Origin: Cellulophaga sp. 20_2_10
GTDB lineage: Bacteria; Bacteroidota; Bacteroidia; Flavobacteriales; Flavobacteriaceae
Reading direction: 5' to 3'
NCBI RefSeq assembly: GCF_023476645.1
Contig: NZ_JAMCOJ010000006.1
Coordinates: 107,129-171,128, forward strand
DNA length: 64,000 nt
The notes beneath the pieces were generated by a model, which ran no database searches, was not told where the DNA came from, and saw only the letters and a program-made list of their open reading frames with translations. This document shows, in pieces, positions 34,595 through 43,599 of the stretch. Position 1 is the first letter of the stretch. Each line of letters starts with the position of its first letter. The translations under genes and the position numbers were made by a program.

Positions 34595-34838
34595 AGTCGC
34601 TTCTGTCAGATTTTACAATTTTCATAAAGAGCAACCCTTTATCCATCAATTCAAATGCTTCCTTTACTTCTGAATTTAACACACTCATTACAGTATCATA
34701 ATCGCCATATACTTGCGTGCTAAGCGGATTTTCTAAAATTGTTAGTCCAGATGCACGTAATTTTTTTATAAAATTGATGATATGCTCCTCAAACGTATCT
34801 TGAAGTGGTGAAAACGTAAGTTCTACAGAAATATTCAT
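34578..34838 (-). CDS. Thiamine-binding protein (YkoF/MTH1187-like)
   Basis: 86 residues, a single ferredoxin-like alpha/beta domain: VELTFSPLQDTFEEHIINFIKKLRASGLTILENPLSTQVYGDYDTVM and a C-terminal MKIVKSDRSDYEP. This matches the thiamine-binding domain family (COG0011). It has no signal peptide and so is cytoplasmic. It probably captures thiamine delivered by the transporter, whose gene overlaps its 3' end by 17 bases. The start lies 24 bases after the phosphopantetheinyl transferase stop. Confidence 0.88.
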   Translation of the reverse strand: MNISVELTFSPLQDTFEEHIINFIKKLRASGLTILENPLSTQVYGDYDTVMSVLNSEVKEAFELMDKGLLFMKIVKSDRSDYEPHF

Positions 34839-34862
34839 TATGTATTTATTTGTGATAAATTA

Positions 34863-35504
34863 TTAAAGTGATGCTTTTTTTATTGCGTACACACACGTAA
34901 ATCCTTCAAACTCTATAAACTGAACGTTATATAATGATGAATGTCCTTGATACAATATTTCGGCTGTTGTTTGCTCTTCTGCAAACGTAAAATCTTTTAC
35001 ATTTATATGGTGCAAAAAACTTAATCCTTTTTGTGCGTAAATTTTATAAAGCGATTCTTTTGCCCCCCAAACGATAGTTAGTTTTTGCATTAAAGCAGCT
35101 ACATTTGCAATAGTCTTATACTCTTCAATAGGAGTAAATTTATGAGCTATTTTTAAAATTTTATCCCGTTGCATTTCAATATCAACTCCAACTTCATCAG
35201 TCTTACTAACGATAATACCAGTAAATTGATGCGAATGTGTTATCGATATAAAGTTACCATCTTTTAAATGTGGTTTTCCTGCTTCATCATACCTTAAATC
35301 AAAATCTGTATAACCTGCTTCTTTTAGTAAATGCCTAATACTTAAAAATCCTTTTCTATGCATTTCAGATTTCATACCATTAAATCTATTTTGACAATGG
35401 TCTGTTAACTCTATAGGCGCAGCCAAATTAGCCTCCGACTCCTCTATTTTCCAAATATAAAGTGTTGTAGCATTGTTAACTGTTATAGTTTTGTAAAGAG
35501 GCAT
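34863..35504 (-). CDS. 4'-phosphopantetheinyl transferase (Sfp type)
   Basis: 213 residues. The Sfp-superfamily motifs are present: GVDIEMQRDKILKIAHKF (Asp and Glu for magnesium) and WGAKESLYKIY about 40 residues later, with SITHSHQFTGI upstream. It attaches the phosphopantetheine arm of CoA to carrier proteins. Which carrier is unknown; there are no polyketide genes here, so it may be the general enzyme for fatty-acid ACP. It is first in a run of minus-strand genes that continues with the thiamine-binding gene 24 bases later. Confidence 0.88.
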   Translation of the reverse strand: MPLYKTITVNNATTLYIWKIEESEANLAAPIELTDHCQNRFNGMKSEMHRKGFLSIRHLLKEAGYTDFDLRYDEAGKPHLKDGNFISITHSHQFTGIIVSKTDEVGVDIEMQRDKILKIAHKFTPIEEYKTIANVAALMQKLTIVWGAKESLYKIYAQKGLSFLHHINVKDFTFAEEQTTAEILYQGHSSLYNVQFIEFEGFTCVYAIKKASL

Positions 35505-35524
35505 AGCATTATTTAAGATATTAG

Positions 35525-35532
35525 TATCTTTG
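35525..35532 (+). promoter_or_regulatory. -7 promoter box for ahcY
   Basis: TATCTTTG, 102 bases upstream of the ahcY ATG, giving a leader of about 95 bases with no recognised riboswitch. Confidence 0.55.
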
Positions 35533-35634
35533 CACTGCTTAAGGCAAATGAAATAGTATTGGTAAGCGAATTTAACTATTTAAAACGCTACACCAAAGTG
35601 TTTCTTTTTATTAAAAATACGAAAAAAATAAAAA

Positions 35635-36951
35635 ATGAGCTCAAATAAAGTTGCTTACGTACCAAATAAGGTAAAAGATATTTCTCTAGCAGATTGGGGA
35701 AGAAAAGAAATTGAACTTGCAGAGGCAGAAATGCCTGGTCTAATGGCTTTAAGAGAAGAGTATAATGATTCTCAGCCATTAAAAGGAGCAAGAATCGCAG
35801 GTTGTTTACATATGACAATACAAACAGCTGTTTTAATTGAAACCTTACAAGCTTTAGGAGCAGAGGTTACTTGGAGTTCTTGTAATATTTTCTCTACTCA
35901 AGATCAAGCTGCTGCTGCCATAGCTAATGCAGGCACTGCTGTTTACGCTTGGAAAGATATGACAGAAGAAGAATTTGACTGGTGTATTGAACAAACCTTA
36001 TTTTTTGGTGAAGACAGAAAACCATTAAACATGATTTTGGATGATGGTGGAGATTTAACAAATATGGTTTTAGATAAATATCCAGAATTAGCTGCTGGAA
36101 TTAATGGCTTATCTGAAGAAACTACAACTGGAGTTCACAGACTTTACGAGCGTGTAAAAAATGGAACTTTACCAATGCCCGCTATTAACGTAAACGATTC
36201 TGTTACTAAATCTAAATTTGATAACAAATACGGATGTCGCGAAAGTGCTGTAGATGCTATACGTCGTGCAACAGATATTATGTTAGCTGGTAAACGTGTT
36301 GTTGTTTGTGGTTATGGTGACGTTGGTAAAGGTACTGCTGCCTCTTTTAAAGGTGCTGGTAGTATTGTTACTGTTACAGAAATAGATCCTATTTGTGCAT
36401 TACAAGCTGCAATGGATGGTTTTGAAGTTAAAAAACTAGAAACTGTTGTTGGTAATGCTGATATTGTAATTACAACTACAGGAAACAAAGATATTGTTAG
36501 AGGAGAGCATTTTGAAGCTATGAAGGATAAGACCATCGTTTGTAACATTGGCCACTTTGACAACGAAATTGATATTGCTTGGTTAAATGGAAATTTTGGC
36601 GATACCAAAAATACAATTAAGCCACAGGTTGATAAATATACTATAAACGGAAAAGACATAATTCTACTTGCAGAAGGTCGTTTGGTAAACTTAGGTTGTG
36701 CTACAGGTCATCCTAGTTTTGTAATGAGTAACTCATTTACAAACCAAACTTTAGCACAAATTGAACTTTGGACTAACAAAGAAGCATACGGTAACGACGT
36801 ATACATGTTACCAAAAGAATTAGACGAAAAAGTAGCTAAATTACACTTAGCTAAAATTGGTGTTGAACTTACAGAATTACGTGAGGACCAAGCCAGTTAT
36901 ATTGGTGTTACTGTTGAAGGCCCATACAAGCCAGAACACTACAGATACTAA
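35635..36951 (+). CDS. ahcY: Adenosylhomocysteinase
   Basis: 438 residues, typical for bacterial SahH. Conserved segments include [16 protein letters not shown], the Rossmann [21 protein letters not shown] near residue 222, [32 protein letters not shown] and the C-terminal [10 protein letters not shown] that closes over NAD of the neighbouring subunit. It splits S-adenosylhomocysteine to adenosine and homocysteine, recycling the product of methyltransferases. It is transcribed alone with a clear promoter and terminator. Confidence 0.97.
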   Translation: MSSNKVAYVPNKVKDISLADWGRKEIELAEAEMPGLMALREEYNDSQPLKGARIAGCLHMTIQTAVLIETLQALGAEVTWSSCNIFSTQDQAAAAIANAGTAVYAWKDMTEEEFDWCIEQTLFFGEDRKPLNMILDDGGDLTNMVLDKYPELAAGINGLSEETTTGVHRLYERVKNGTLPMPAINVNDSVTKSKFDNKYGCRESAVDAIRRATDIMLAGKRVVVCGYGDVGKGTAASFKGAGSIVTVTEIDPICALQAAMDGFEVKKLETVVGNADIVITTTGNKDIVRGEHFEAMKDKTIVCNIGHFDNEIDIAWLNGNFGDTKNTIKPQVDKYTINGKDIILLAEGRLVNLGCATGHPSFVMSNSFTNQTLAQIELWTNKEAYGNDVYMLPKELDEKVAKLHLAKIGVELTELREDQASYIGVTVEGPYKPEHYRY

Positions 36952-36974
36952 TACATAACACAAACTAAAGACTT

Positions 36975-37019
36975 AGCTCTTTTCCTAATTTTAAACCATA
37001 AGGAAAAGAGCTTTTTTTA
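36975..37019 (+). terminator. ahcY terminator
   Basis: Stem AGCTCTTTTCCT (36975-36986) / AGGAAAAGAGCT (37001-37012), perfect 12 base pairs, followed by a T run. Confidence 0.88.
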
Positions 37020-37049
37020 TACGTAAATCTTACTTACACAATTGCAGTG

Positions 37050-38153
37050 ATGAATATTATTTTAACAGGAGCAACAGGCACTTTAGGCTCTAAAGTATTA
37101 CACACCCTTTTTGAAACTAAATACAACGAAATAAAAAACGTTTACCTTTTAGTGCGTAAAAAAGGACAATCTACTCCTAAAGAAAGAGTACTAAATATGC
37201 TAGAGAGCGAGTATGCTCCGCAATTTGTAAAAGATAATTTAGATACTATAAACTCTAAGGTTAAAGTAATTAACGCTGACCATATTTTAGAGCCAGAATC
37301 TTTCTTAGATACCAACGAGCAGTATTACTTTATACATTCTGCCGGCTACGTTAATCTATCTGTAGATCCTGCTAATAAAGATGAAATTTTTGAGGAGAAT
37401 TTTCATTTTACAAAATCCATTTTTAAAGCCTACAAAGGCTACCTAAAAAAGTTTGTTTACATAAGCACTGCTTTTTCAATTGGTGATTTAGGAGGTATAA
37501 TTGGTGATGATTATATAGAAATTGAAGGCGGGGCATACCGTAATTTTTATGAAGCCTCTAAACACGCGTCAGAAAAATTCTTAACTCAAGCTAGTAAAGA
37601 AAACAATATACCGCTACAAATATTAAGACCAAGTGTACTAGGAGGAAACGCAATAGACAACCCAAGCTTTTTTATATCTAAGTATATGGTATTTTACCTA
37701 TTTGCAAAATTCTTCTACAACACACCATCTAGCGACCACATAAGAATTACCGCAAATGCAGACAGCGGACTAAATATTATACCAACAGATTACGTTGCCA
37801 AAGTTATTGTTAAGGTTTTTAATACTGATGTAAAACAACTTAACATAGTACACTCGAAAGCAACTAACATTACAAGCGGAATTTCTAAAATACTAGACAC
37901 TGTTGGCTTTAAAACATACAATGTTACCCAAGACATTATTACAAAATCAGTTGGGTTCGATTCTAAACTAGAGCAGTTCTACTACGAGACTATTGGCGTG
38001 CATTTAAACCCATACTTGACATCTAAACCATACGAGTGGGACACATCTGTACTAGAGAGCATTTTGCCTATACCTAAGTACGATCTAGAGCAGTACTTAA
38101 CCAATACCGTAGAATTTGCTAAACTTAAAAACTTTAGAAATCAGAAATGGTAA
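37050..38153 (+). CDS. NAD(P)-dependent reductase of the fatty-acyl/thioester reductase type
   Basis: 367 residues. Nucleotide-binding motif TGATGTLGSKVL near the N-terminus, VRKKGQSTPKERVLNML, HSAGYVNLS, YISTAFS and the catalytic YEASKHASE. The early VYLLVRKKxxxxxxERV and the overall layout are those of NAD_binding_4 proteins (thioester reductase domains, fatty acyl-CoA reductases). There is no carrier or adenylation domain, so it is stand-alone and the substrate is unknown. ATG 37050 was chosen over the GTG immediately before it. It ends at a strong hairpin. Confidence 0.78.
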   Translation: MNIILTGATGTLGSKVLHTLFETKYNEIKNVYLLVRKKGQSTPKERVLNMLESEYAPQFVKDNLDTINSKVKVINADHILEPESFLDTNEQYYFIHSAGYVNLSVDPANKDEIFEENFHFTKSIFKAYKGYLKKFVYISTAFSIGDLGGIIGDDYIEIEGGAYRNFYEASKHASEKFLTQASKENNIPLQILRPSVLGGNAIDNPSFFISKYMVFYLFAKFFYNTPSSDHIRITANADSGLNIIPTDYVAKVIVKVFNTDVKQLNIVHSKATNITSGISKILDTVGFKTYNVTQDIITKSVGFDSKLEQFYYETIGVHLNPYLTSKPYEWDTSVLESILPIPKYDLEQYLTNTVEFAKLKNFRNQKW

Positions 38154-38173
38154 CAATCTAAACACTGAAAACA

Positions 38174-38214
38174 TAAAAAAGGGATAACTAATTTAATTAG
38201 TTATCCCTTTTTTT
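38174..38214. terminator. Bidirectional terminator after the reductase gene
   Basis: Stem AAAAGGGATAACTA / TAGTTATCCCTTTT with a 7-base loop and T runs on both strands. Confidence 0.88.
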
Positions 38215-38298
38215 ACACCTATTAACATCCCAAAACAACTACTAGAATTAATTCATCTATAGCAGTATAGAAATGTAAATACTGTTTGCTTTTTTAAT

Positions 38299-38333
38299 AC
38301 ACAAAAAGCCCTTCCTTTTACAAGGAAGAGCTA
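38299..38333 (-). terminator. rpmA terminator
   Basis: On the minus strand AGCTCTTCCTT / AAGGAAGGGCT with a 4-base loop is followed by TTTTTGTG, 24 bases after the rpmA stop. Confidence 0.85.
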
Positions 38334-38356
38334 ATTATAGTTTTTTTGCAAAATTC

Positions 38357-38617
38357 TTAAGCCTCAAAAGGCTCTACAGATACAAAAGATTTTCCTCCTG
38401 CTTTCTTCTGAAATTTTACAACGCCATCTACTTTGGCATGTAATGTATGGTCTTTACCAGCATAAACATTATCTCCTGGATTATGTCTAGTACCACGCTG
38501 TCTTACTAATATGTTTCCTGCGATAGCTGCTTGTCCACCAAAAATTTTAACTCCTAAACGTTTCGATTCTGACTCTCTACCGTTTTTCGAACTACCAACA
38601 CCTTTCTTATGTGCCAT
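38357..38617 (-). CDS. rpmA: 50S ribosomal protein L27
   Basis: 86 residues, normal size. It starts [24 protein letters not shown], with the conserved [17 protein letters not shown] and [10 protein letters not shown]27's N-terminal tail reaches the peptidyl transferase centre; here it begins directly with MAHKK and has no Firmicutes-type extension. It is second in the rplU-rpmA operon, 41 bases after rplU. Confidence 0.97.
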   Translation of the reverse strand: MAHKKGVGSSKNGRESESKRLGVKIFGGQAAIAGNILVRQRGTRHNPGDNVYAGKDHTLHAKVDGVVKFQKKAGGKSFVSVEPFEA

Positions 38618-38658
38618 AATTTTTAGGTTTTATTTTGTTATACTTAAATGGTTAACAA

Positions 38659-39294
38659 TTACGCTTTACCACCGTCTAATTCATCTTGCCATTTCTTTAA
38701 CTCATCCCATTTACCATCAGCAGCTAATTTAGCTTGTGCTGGCCATGTATCAGTTACGTGGTTACCACGAACGTCAGCGATGATCTCAGAAATTTTTGAA
38801 GCATCAGCTTTTGCTAATTCAGCGAAAGTTGATATTCCTGCAGCAGCTAAAGTTTCTGCAATTTTAGGTCCAATTCCTTCAACCTTTTTCAAATCATCTG
38901 CTTTTGCAGATTTCTTTGGTGCAGCTTTCTTAGCTTCTGCTTTAGGAGCAGCTTCTTTTTTTGGTGCAGATTTCTTTGCACCTGAGGATAAAATGTTTTC
39001 AATAACAATCTCCGTTAAATACTGACGGTGACCGTTTTTCACTTTATACCCTTTACGTCTTTTCTTTTTAAAGACAATAACTTTGTCACCTTTAAGGTGC
39101 TTCACGACTTTCGCCTCAACAGCGGCTCCGTCTATAGCTGGGGCGCCAATAGTAATGTTCTTGCCATCTTCTAACAAAAGAACGTTATCAAAAGTTACCT
39201 TTTGACCTTCTTCCGTTTGTAAACGGTGAACATACACTTTTTGATCTTTCGCAACTTTAAATTGCTGCCCTGCTATCTCTACAATTGCATACAT
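38659..39294 (-). CDS. rplU: 50S ribosomal protein L21 with HhH extension
   Basis: 211 residues, twice the usual L21 (about 103). Residues 1-105 are L21 (MYAIVEIAGQQFKV, GDKVIVFKKKRRKGYKVKNGHRQYLTEI). A Lys/Ala linker follows (about 110-130), then a helix-hairpin-helix domain (DDLKKVEGIGPKIAETLAAAGISTFAELAKAD) and a tail with WPAQAKLAADGKWDELKKWQDELDGG. The extension resembles the DNA/RNA-binding HhH domains of bacterial L21-fused proteins in Flavobacteriia. Its role on the ribosome is unknown. The L21 core is certain, and there is no break between core and extension. Confidence 0.95.
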   Translation of the reverse strand: MYAIVEIAGQQFKVAKDQKVYVHRLQTEEGQKVTFDNVLLLEDGKNITIGAPAIDGAAVEAKVVKHLKGDKVIVFKKKRRKGYKVKNGHRQYLTEIVIENILSSGAKKSAPKKEAAPKAEAKKAAPKKSAKADDLKKVEGIGPKIAETLAAAGISTFAELAKADASKISEIIADVRGNHVTDTWPAQAKLAADGKWDELKKWQDELDGGKA

Positions 39295-39356
39295 AGCTTG
39301 TGTATTAATTAATTATGTTTAATTTTAAAGAACTTGCCTACCTAAATAAGCGGATG

Positions 39357-39364
39357 CAAATATA
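39357..39364 (-). promoter_or_regulatory. -7 promoter box for rplU-rpmA
   Basis: TATATTTG on the minus strand, 62 bases upstream of the rplU ATG. Confidence 0.6.
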
Positions 39365-39598
39365 CTGCTAATTCCTTAACATACAAGCTATTCTTCTAAA
39401 AAAAAGAATGCTCATTTTCAACTATATAAAATAGATCTATTTTTTTCAATTTAATTTCGAACCTCAAAGGCGAAAATGAGAGTCAAACCACCCCCAAAAG
39501 AAAGATTTTTCTTAGTTTTTTTAAAATTTATTAAAATATTCTGTAACAAAAAAAGTATTTTTACACTTATAAGTTAACTAAATAAAACACTATTAAAA
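39365..39598. other. Intergenic region between rplU and the M16 operon
   Basis: About 230 bases of AT-rich DNA between divergent genes. Besides the rplU -7 box at its edge I see only an imperfect box for the peptidase (TATTTTTA, about 45 bases before the ATG). No small gene or RNA was recognised. Confidence 0.4.
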
Positions 39599-40921
39599 AT
39601 GAAAAGAAACTTATTTCTATCGGCTTCCTTTTTTTGTGCTGCATTAACAATGCAAGCCCAACAGGTTGCTTACGAAGAGTACGATCTTGATAACGGTATG
39701 CACGTTATCTTGCACCAAGACAACACTGCACCAATTGTTACAACATCTGTTATGTACCACGTAGGCGCAAAAGATGAAAACCCAGATAAAACAGGATTTG
39801 CTCACTTTTTTGAACACTTACTTTTTGAAGGAACTGAAAACATAGAGCGAGGCAAATGGTTCGAGATTGTTGCATCTAACGGAGGTACCAACAACGCAAA
39901 CACAACACAAGATCGCACGTACTATTACGAAGTTTTTCCTTCTAACAAACTACAATTAGGTTTGTGGTTAGAATCTGAAAGATTAATGCATCCTATTATC
40001 AATCAAATAGGTGTAGACACACAAAAAGAAGTTGTACAAGAAGAAAAACGTATGCGTGTAGACAATGCACCTTACGGTAAATTCCAAGAACAAATAGGCA
40101 TCAATCTATTTAAAAATCACCCATACAAATGGCAAACAATTGGGTCTTTAGAACATTTAGCTAACGCCACTCTAGAAGATTTTCAGGCATTTAACAAAAT
40201 ATACTACATACCAAATAATGCCGTATTAGTAGTAGCTGGAGATTTTGAAGTTAATAGCACTAAAAAAATGATTCAAGATTATTTTGGTCCTATTCTTAAA
40301 GGAAAAGAAATCAAAAGAAATAAATACCAAGAAGAGCCCATTACACAAACTATTAAAGCAAGTTACAACGACCCCAACATACAAATACCTGCTATTTTCA
40401 CAGCATACAGAACTCCTGCGAACACAGAAAAAGATGCTTATATTTTAGATATGATATCTACCTACCTAACTAACGGCAAAAGCTCTAAGCTTTACAAAAG
40501 TTTAGTAGATGAGAAAAAAATGGCGCTAGAGGTTTTTGCTTTTAACAATTCTCAAGAAGATTATGGCTCTTACATTATTGGCGCTCTACCCTTAGGAGAA
40601 ACATCTTTAAATGATTTAATTGCCGAATTTGATAAAGAAATAGTAAAATTACAGACAGAATTAATTTCTGAAAAAGACTACCAAAAACTACAAAATAATT
40701 TTGAGAACAATTTTGTTAACTCAAACAGTGGCGTAGAAGGTATTGCAAACTCATTAGCTAGATACTATATGCTATATGGCAATACAGATTTAATAAATAC
40801 AGAAATAAATATCTATAGATCTATAACTAGAGAAGATATTAAAGCTATTGCCAACAAATACCTTAAGCCTAACCAACGCGTAGAATTAGAGTACTTACCT
40901 GTTGCAAAACCTGAAAACTAA
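39599..40921 (+). CDS. M16 family zinc peptidase, catalytic subunit
   Basis: 440 residues with a signal peptide ending near MQAQQ (residue 21). The inverted zinc motif HxxEH is intact as H69-F-F-E72-H73, with the distal glutamate in VVQEEKRMRVDN about 75 residues later. The length is that of one half of a clamshell (M16B type), so it needs a partner. The next gene, 4 bases downstream, encodes an M16 protein without the zinc motif and should be that partner. Probable role: degradation of peptides in the periplasm. Confidence 0.92.
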   Translation: MKRNLFLSASFFCAALTMQAQQVAYEEYDLDNGMHVILHQDNTAPIVTTSVMYHVGAKDENPDKTGFAHFFEHLLFEGTENIERGKWFEIVASNGGTNNANTTQDRTYYYEVFPSNKLQLGLWLESERLMHPIINQIGVDTQKEVVQEEKRMRVDNAPYGKFQEQIGINLFKNHPYKWQTIGSLEHLANATLEDFQAFNKIYYIPNNAVLVVAGDFEVNSTKKMIQDYFGPILKGKEIKRNKYQEEPITQTIKASYNDPNIQIPAIFTAYRTPANTEKDAYILDMISTYLTNGKSSKLYKSLVDEKKMALEVFAFNNSQEDYGSYIIGALPLGETSLNDLIAEFDKEIVKLQTELISEKDYQKLQNNFENNFVNSNSGVEGIANSLARYYMLYGNTDLINTEINIYRSITREDIKAIANKYLKPNQRVELEYLPVAKPEN

Positions 40922-40925
40922 TAAA

Positions 40926-42983
40926 ATGAAAAAAATATATTCTTTACTGGTTATAGCATTACTTGCTTTTAACCTACAAGCACAAGTAGACCGTAGTAAA
41001 ATGCCAGAGGCTGGCCCACTACCACAAATTAATTTATCTGAACCACAGCGTTTTGAATTAAAAAACGGCTTAAAAGTTTTAGTTGTAGAAAATCACAAAT
41101 TACCACGTGTATCTGTACAATTAATTATAGATAACCCACCCGTTGCTGAAGGAAACAAAGCAGGCGTAAGCTCATTTGTTTCTAGTCTTTTAGGCAATGG
41201 ATCTAAAACTATTTCTAAAGATGATTTTAATGAGGAATTAGATTTTATGGGCGCCAGAATGTCTTTTGGGGCTGAAAGCGCTTCTGCATCTTCATTATCT
41301 AAGTACTTTCCTAGAATTATGGAACTAATGGCAGATGCCGCTATAAACCCAAATTTTACTCAGGAAGAATTTGATAAAGAAAAAGAAAAGCTATTGACTA
41401 GCTTAAAAGCTGATGAAAAAAACGTATCTAGTATTGCTAGCGATGTCCAAAGCGCTTTAGCCTATGGCAAAAACCACCCTTACGGTGAGCTAGTTACAAA
41501 AGAAACTGTGAACAACATTACACTAAAAGATGTTCAGCAGTTTTATAGCGATTATTTTGTACCTGCTAATTCTTATATGGTTATTATTGGTGATGTAGAT
41601 TTTAAAGAGGTTAAAAAATTAGTAAAAAACAACTTTGTTAGCTGGACAAAAGCAACACCTCCGTCTTTCTCTTTACCTACACCTAAAGATGTACAATACA
41701 CACAAATTAACTTTGTAGATATGCCAAATGCAGTACAATCTGAAGTTGCTGTAGAAAATTTAGTATCTCTTAAAAAGAATGATCCAGATTATTTACCTGC
41801 CCTAATGGCAAACCGTATTTTAGGTGGTGGTGGTTCTGCTCGTTTATTTTTAAACTTAAGAGAAGACAAAGCTTATACTTACGGCGCATACTCTAGCATC
41901 GGAAATGATAAAAATTCACTATCTAGATTTAGAGCTTACGCAAGTGTGCGTAACGCAGTTACAGATAGCGCTGTTGTAGAATTATTATCAGAGATTGATA
42001 AAATAGCCACTACTCCTGTTTCTGAGAAAGAATTAAGTGACGCCAAAGCCGCATACATTGGAAACTTTATTATGGCGCTAGAAAAACCTAGCACTATGGC
42101 CAGCTACGCATTAAACATAGAAACAGAAGGCTTATCTAAAGACTACTACAAAACGTATTTAGAGAAAATAAATGCTATTACTGTTGTTGATGTAGAAAAT
42201 GCTGCTAAAAAGTATTTTAAATCTTCTAACGCACGTATTGTTGTAACAGGCAAAGGAAGTGACGTTTTAGACAACCTAGAGAAAGTTACTTTTAAAGGTC
42301 AATCTGTACCTGTTAAGTATTTTGACAAACAAGGAAACCCAACAGAAAAGCCAAAGTACGATGTTGCTATCCCTGAAGGCATAGATGCTAAAAAAGTATT
42401 ATCTAACTATATTGAAGCTATTGGCGGTAAAGCAAAACTAGAAAGCATTACTTCGTACCACATAAAAGCTAAAGCAGAAATACAAGGTCAAGAATTGCTT
42501 TTAGAGATTAAAAAGACAACTAAAGATCAGTTTATGCAAGATGTTAGTATGATGGGTAATTCTATGAGCAAGCAAGTATTAGATGGCGATGCTGGTTTTA
42601 TGGTGATTCAAGGTCGCAAAATGGACTTACAAGAAGCACAAATAACTGCTATTAAAGCTGAATCTGCTCCTTTTCCTGAACTTAACTACATAAATAGCGA
42701 AGTTACATTAAAAGGTATTGAAGATTTTGACGGTACAAAAGCATACGTGATTAAGTTTAACGACACAAAATCTGCGGCTTACGACGTAAAAACCGGATTA
42801 AAAATAGTTGATATTACGACAACCCCACAAGGCAACGCTACTATTAACTATAGCGACTACAAAGAGGTTTCTGGTATACAATTTCCTTTTCTTTGGAAAC
42901 AAACAATGGGACCACAGAAGTTCAATTTTAATGTTACAGAAATAAAAACTAATGAGGGCGTATCTGATGCCGATTTTAAATAA
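40926..42983 (+). CDS. Inactive M16 partner subunit with C-terminal LolA-like domain
   Basis: 685 residues from ATG 40926 (MKKIYSLLVIALLAFNLQAQ is the signal peptide); an in-frame start 24 bases earlier lies inside the previous gene. Residues ~40-480 are an M16 domain whose HxxEH has become SSFVSSLLGNGS, so it cannot bind zinc, but it keeps the substrate-binding Arg/Tyr region (SARLFLNLREDKAYTYGAY). Residues ~490-685 form a second, beta-rich domain (AIGGKAKLESITSYHIKAKAEIQGQEL, GIQFPFLWKQTMGP) resembling LolA/outer-membrane-sorting folds. Heterodimer with the upstream gene is inferred. Confidence 0.88.
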   Translation: MKKIYSLLVIALLAFNLQAQVDRSKMPEAGPLPQINLSEPQRFELKNGLKVLVVENHKLPRVSVQLIIDNPPVAEGNKAGVSSFVSSLLGNGSKTISKDDFNEELDFMGARMSFGAESASASSLSKYFPRIMELMADAAINPNFTQEEFDKEKEKLLTSLKADEKNVSSIASDVQSALAYGKNHPYGELVTKETVNNITLKDVQQFYSDYFVPANSYMVIIGDVDFKEVKKLVKNNFVSWTKATPPSFSLPTPKDVQYTQINFVDMPNAVQSEVAVENLVSLKKNDPDYLPALMANRILGGGGSARLFLNLREDKAYTYGAYSSIGNDKNSLSRFRAYASVRNAVTDSAVVELLSEIDKIATTPVSEKELSDAKAAYIGNFIMALEKPSTMASYALNIETEGLSKDYYKTYLEKINAITVVDVENAAKKYFKSSNARIVVTGKGSDVLDNLEKVTFKGQSVPVKYFDKQGNPTEKPKYDVAIPEGIDAKKVLSNYIEAIGGKAKLESITSYHIKAKAEIQGQELLLEIKKTTKDQFMQDVSMMGNSMSKQVLDGDAGFMVIQGRKMDLQEAQITAIKAESAPFPELNYINSEVTLKGIEDFDGTKAYVIKFNDTKSAAYDVKTGLKIVDITTTPQGNATINYSDYKEVSGIQFPFLWKQTMGPQKFNFNVTEIKTNEGVSDADFK

Positions 42984-43005
42984 TCTAATAAATATATAAA
43001 CCTCA

Positions 43006-43040
43006 AAGGCTGTCTACACTATTTTAGACAGCCTTTTTTT
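43006..43040 (+). terminator. Terminator of the M16 operon
   Basis: Stem AAAGGCTGTCT / AGACAGCCTTT followed by a T run, about 25 bases after the stop. Confidence 0.85.
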
Positions 43041-43097
43041 TATGATTTTATTTAGATTAACTCCTTCAATTTTAAGAACTAAAAAATTAAAAATTAG

Positions 43098-43105
43098 TAC
43101 TTTTG
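43098..43105 (+). promoter_or_regulatory. -7 promoter box for the HMA lipoprotein
   Basis: TACTTTTG, 24 bases upstream of the ATG at 43130. Confidence 0.6.
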
Positions 43106-43129
43106 CAGCATACCTAACATCTATTTAGT

Positions 43130-43519
43130 ATGAAACTTATAAAAAACATTAGTTTACTTCTTGTTGCTTCTTTAACATTATTTGCATCTTGTAAAGAAAA
43201 CAAACAAGAACCAGAAGTAGTAACTGTAAACAATACAGTTGCCAAAGAAAAAACAAAAGTGTTTGCTGATAACGCTAAATTTAGCAAAGCTGAATTTACA
43301 ATTAAGGGAATGACGTGTCAAATAGGATGCGCAGCAACAATAGAAAAGAAACTAGCAAAAATGGAAGGTGTAAAATCTGCCACAGTTTCGTTCGATAAAG
43401 AATTAGCTATTGTAGAGTACGATACAAATTCTGTAACTACAGAAGACTTAACAAACACTGTAACATCAGTAGCCGCTGGAGATACATATACCGTTGAAAA
43501 TATGAAAGCAGGAGAATAA
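43130..43519 (+). CDS. Heavy-metal-associated (HMA) domain lipoprotein
   Basis: 129 residues. Lipoprotein signal with lipid Cys21 (LFASCKENK), a ~35-residue polar linker, then a ferredoxin-like HMA domain: AEFTIKGMTCQIGCAATIEKKLAKMEGVKSATVSFDKELAIVEYD. The metal loop is C-Q-I-G-C, one residue longer than the usual CxxC of copper chaperones. It would bind copper or another soft metal at the membrane. There is no ATPase or sensor gene nearby. It has its own promoter box and a strong terminator. Confidence 0.85.
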   Translation: MKLIKNISLLLVASLTLFASCKENKQEPEVVTVNNTVAKEKTKVFADNAKFSKAEFTIKGMTCQIGCAATIEKKLAKMEGVKSATVSFDKELAIVEYDTNSVTTEDLTNTVTSVAAGDTYTVENMKAGE

Positions 43520-43536
43520 CTACTTTCTTTCAAAAG

Positions 43537-43577
43537 AAAAAGGCCAATATCTTTAATTAGATATTGGCCTTTTTCTT
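43537..43577. terminator. Bidirectional terminator between HMA lipoprotein and gldD
   Basis: A perfect stem of about 15 base pairs (AAAAGGCCAATATCT / AGATATTGGCCTTTT) with T runs on both strands ends both convergent transcripts. Confidence 0.9.
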
Positions 43578-43599
43578 TTTTTCCATTTAAAAAACAACA

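Noticed and set aside
35533..35634. SAM or SAH riboswitch in the ahcY leader
   Set aside because: The ~100-base leader lacks the conserved cores of known SAM and SAH riboswitches.
36312..36659. 115-codon minus-strand frame inside ahcY
   Set aside because: Antisense to a highly conserved enzyme; no independent evidence.
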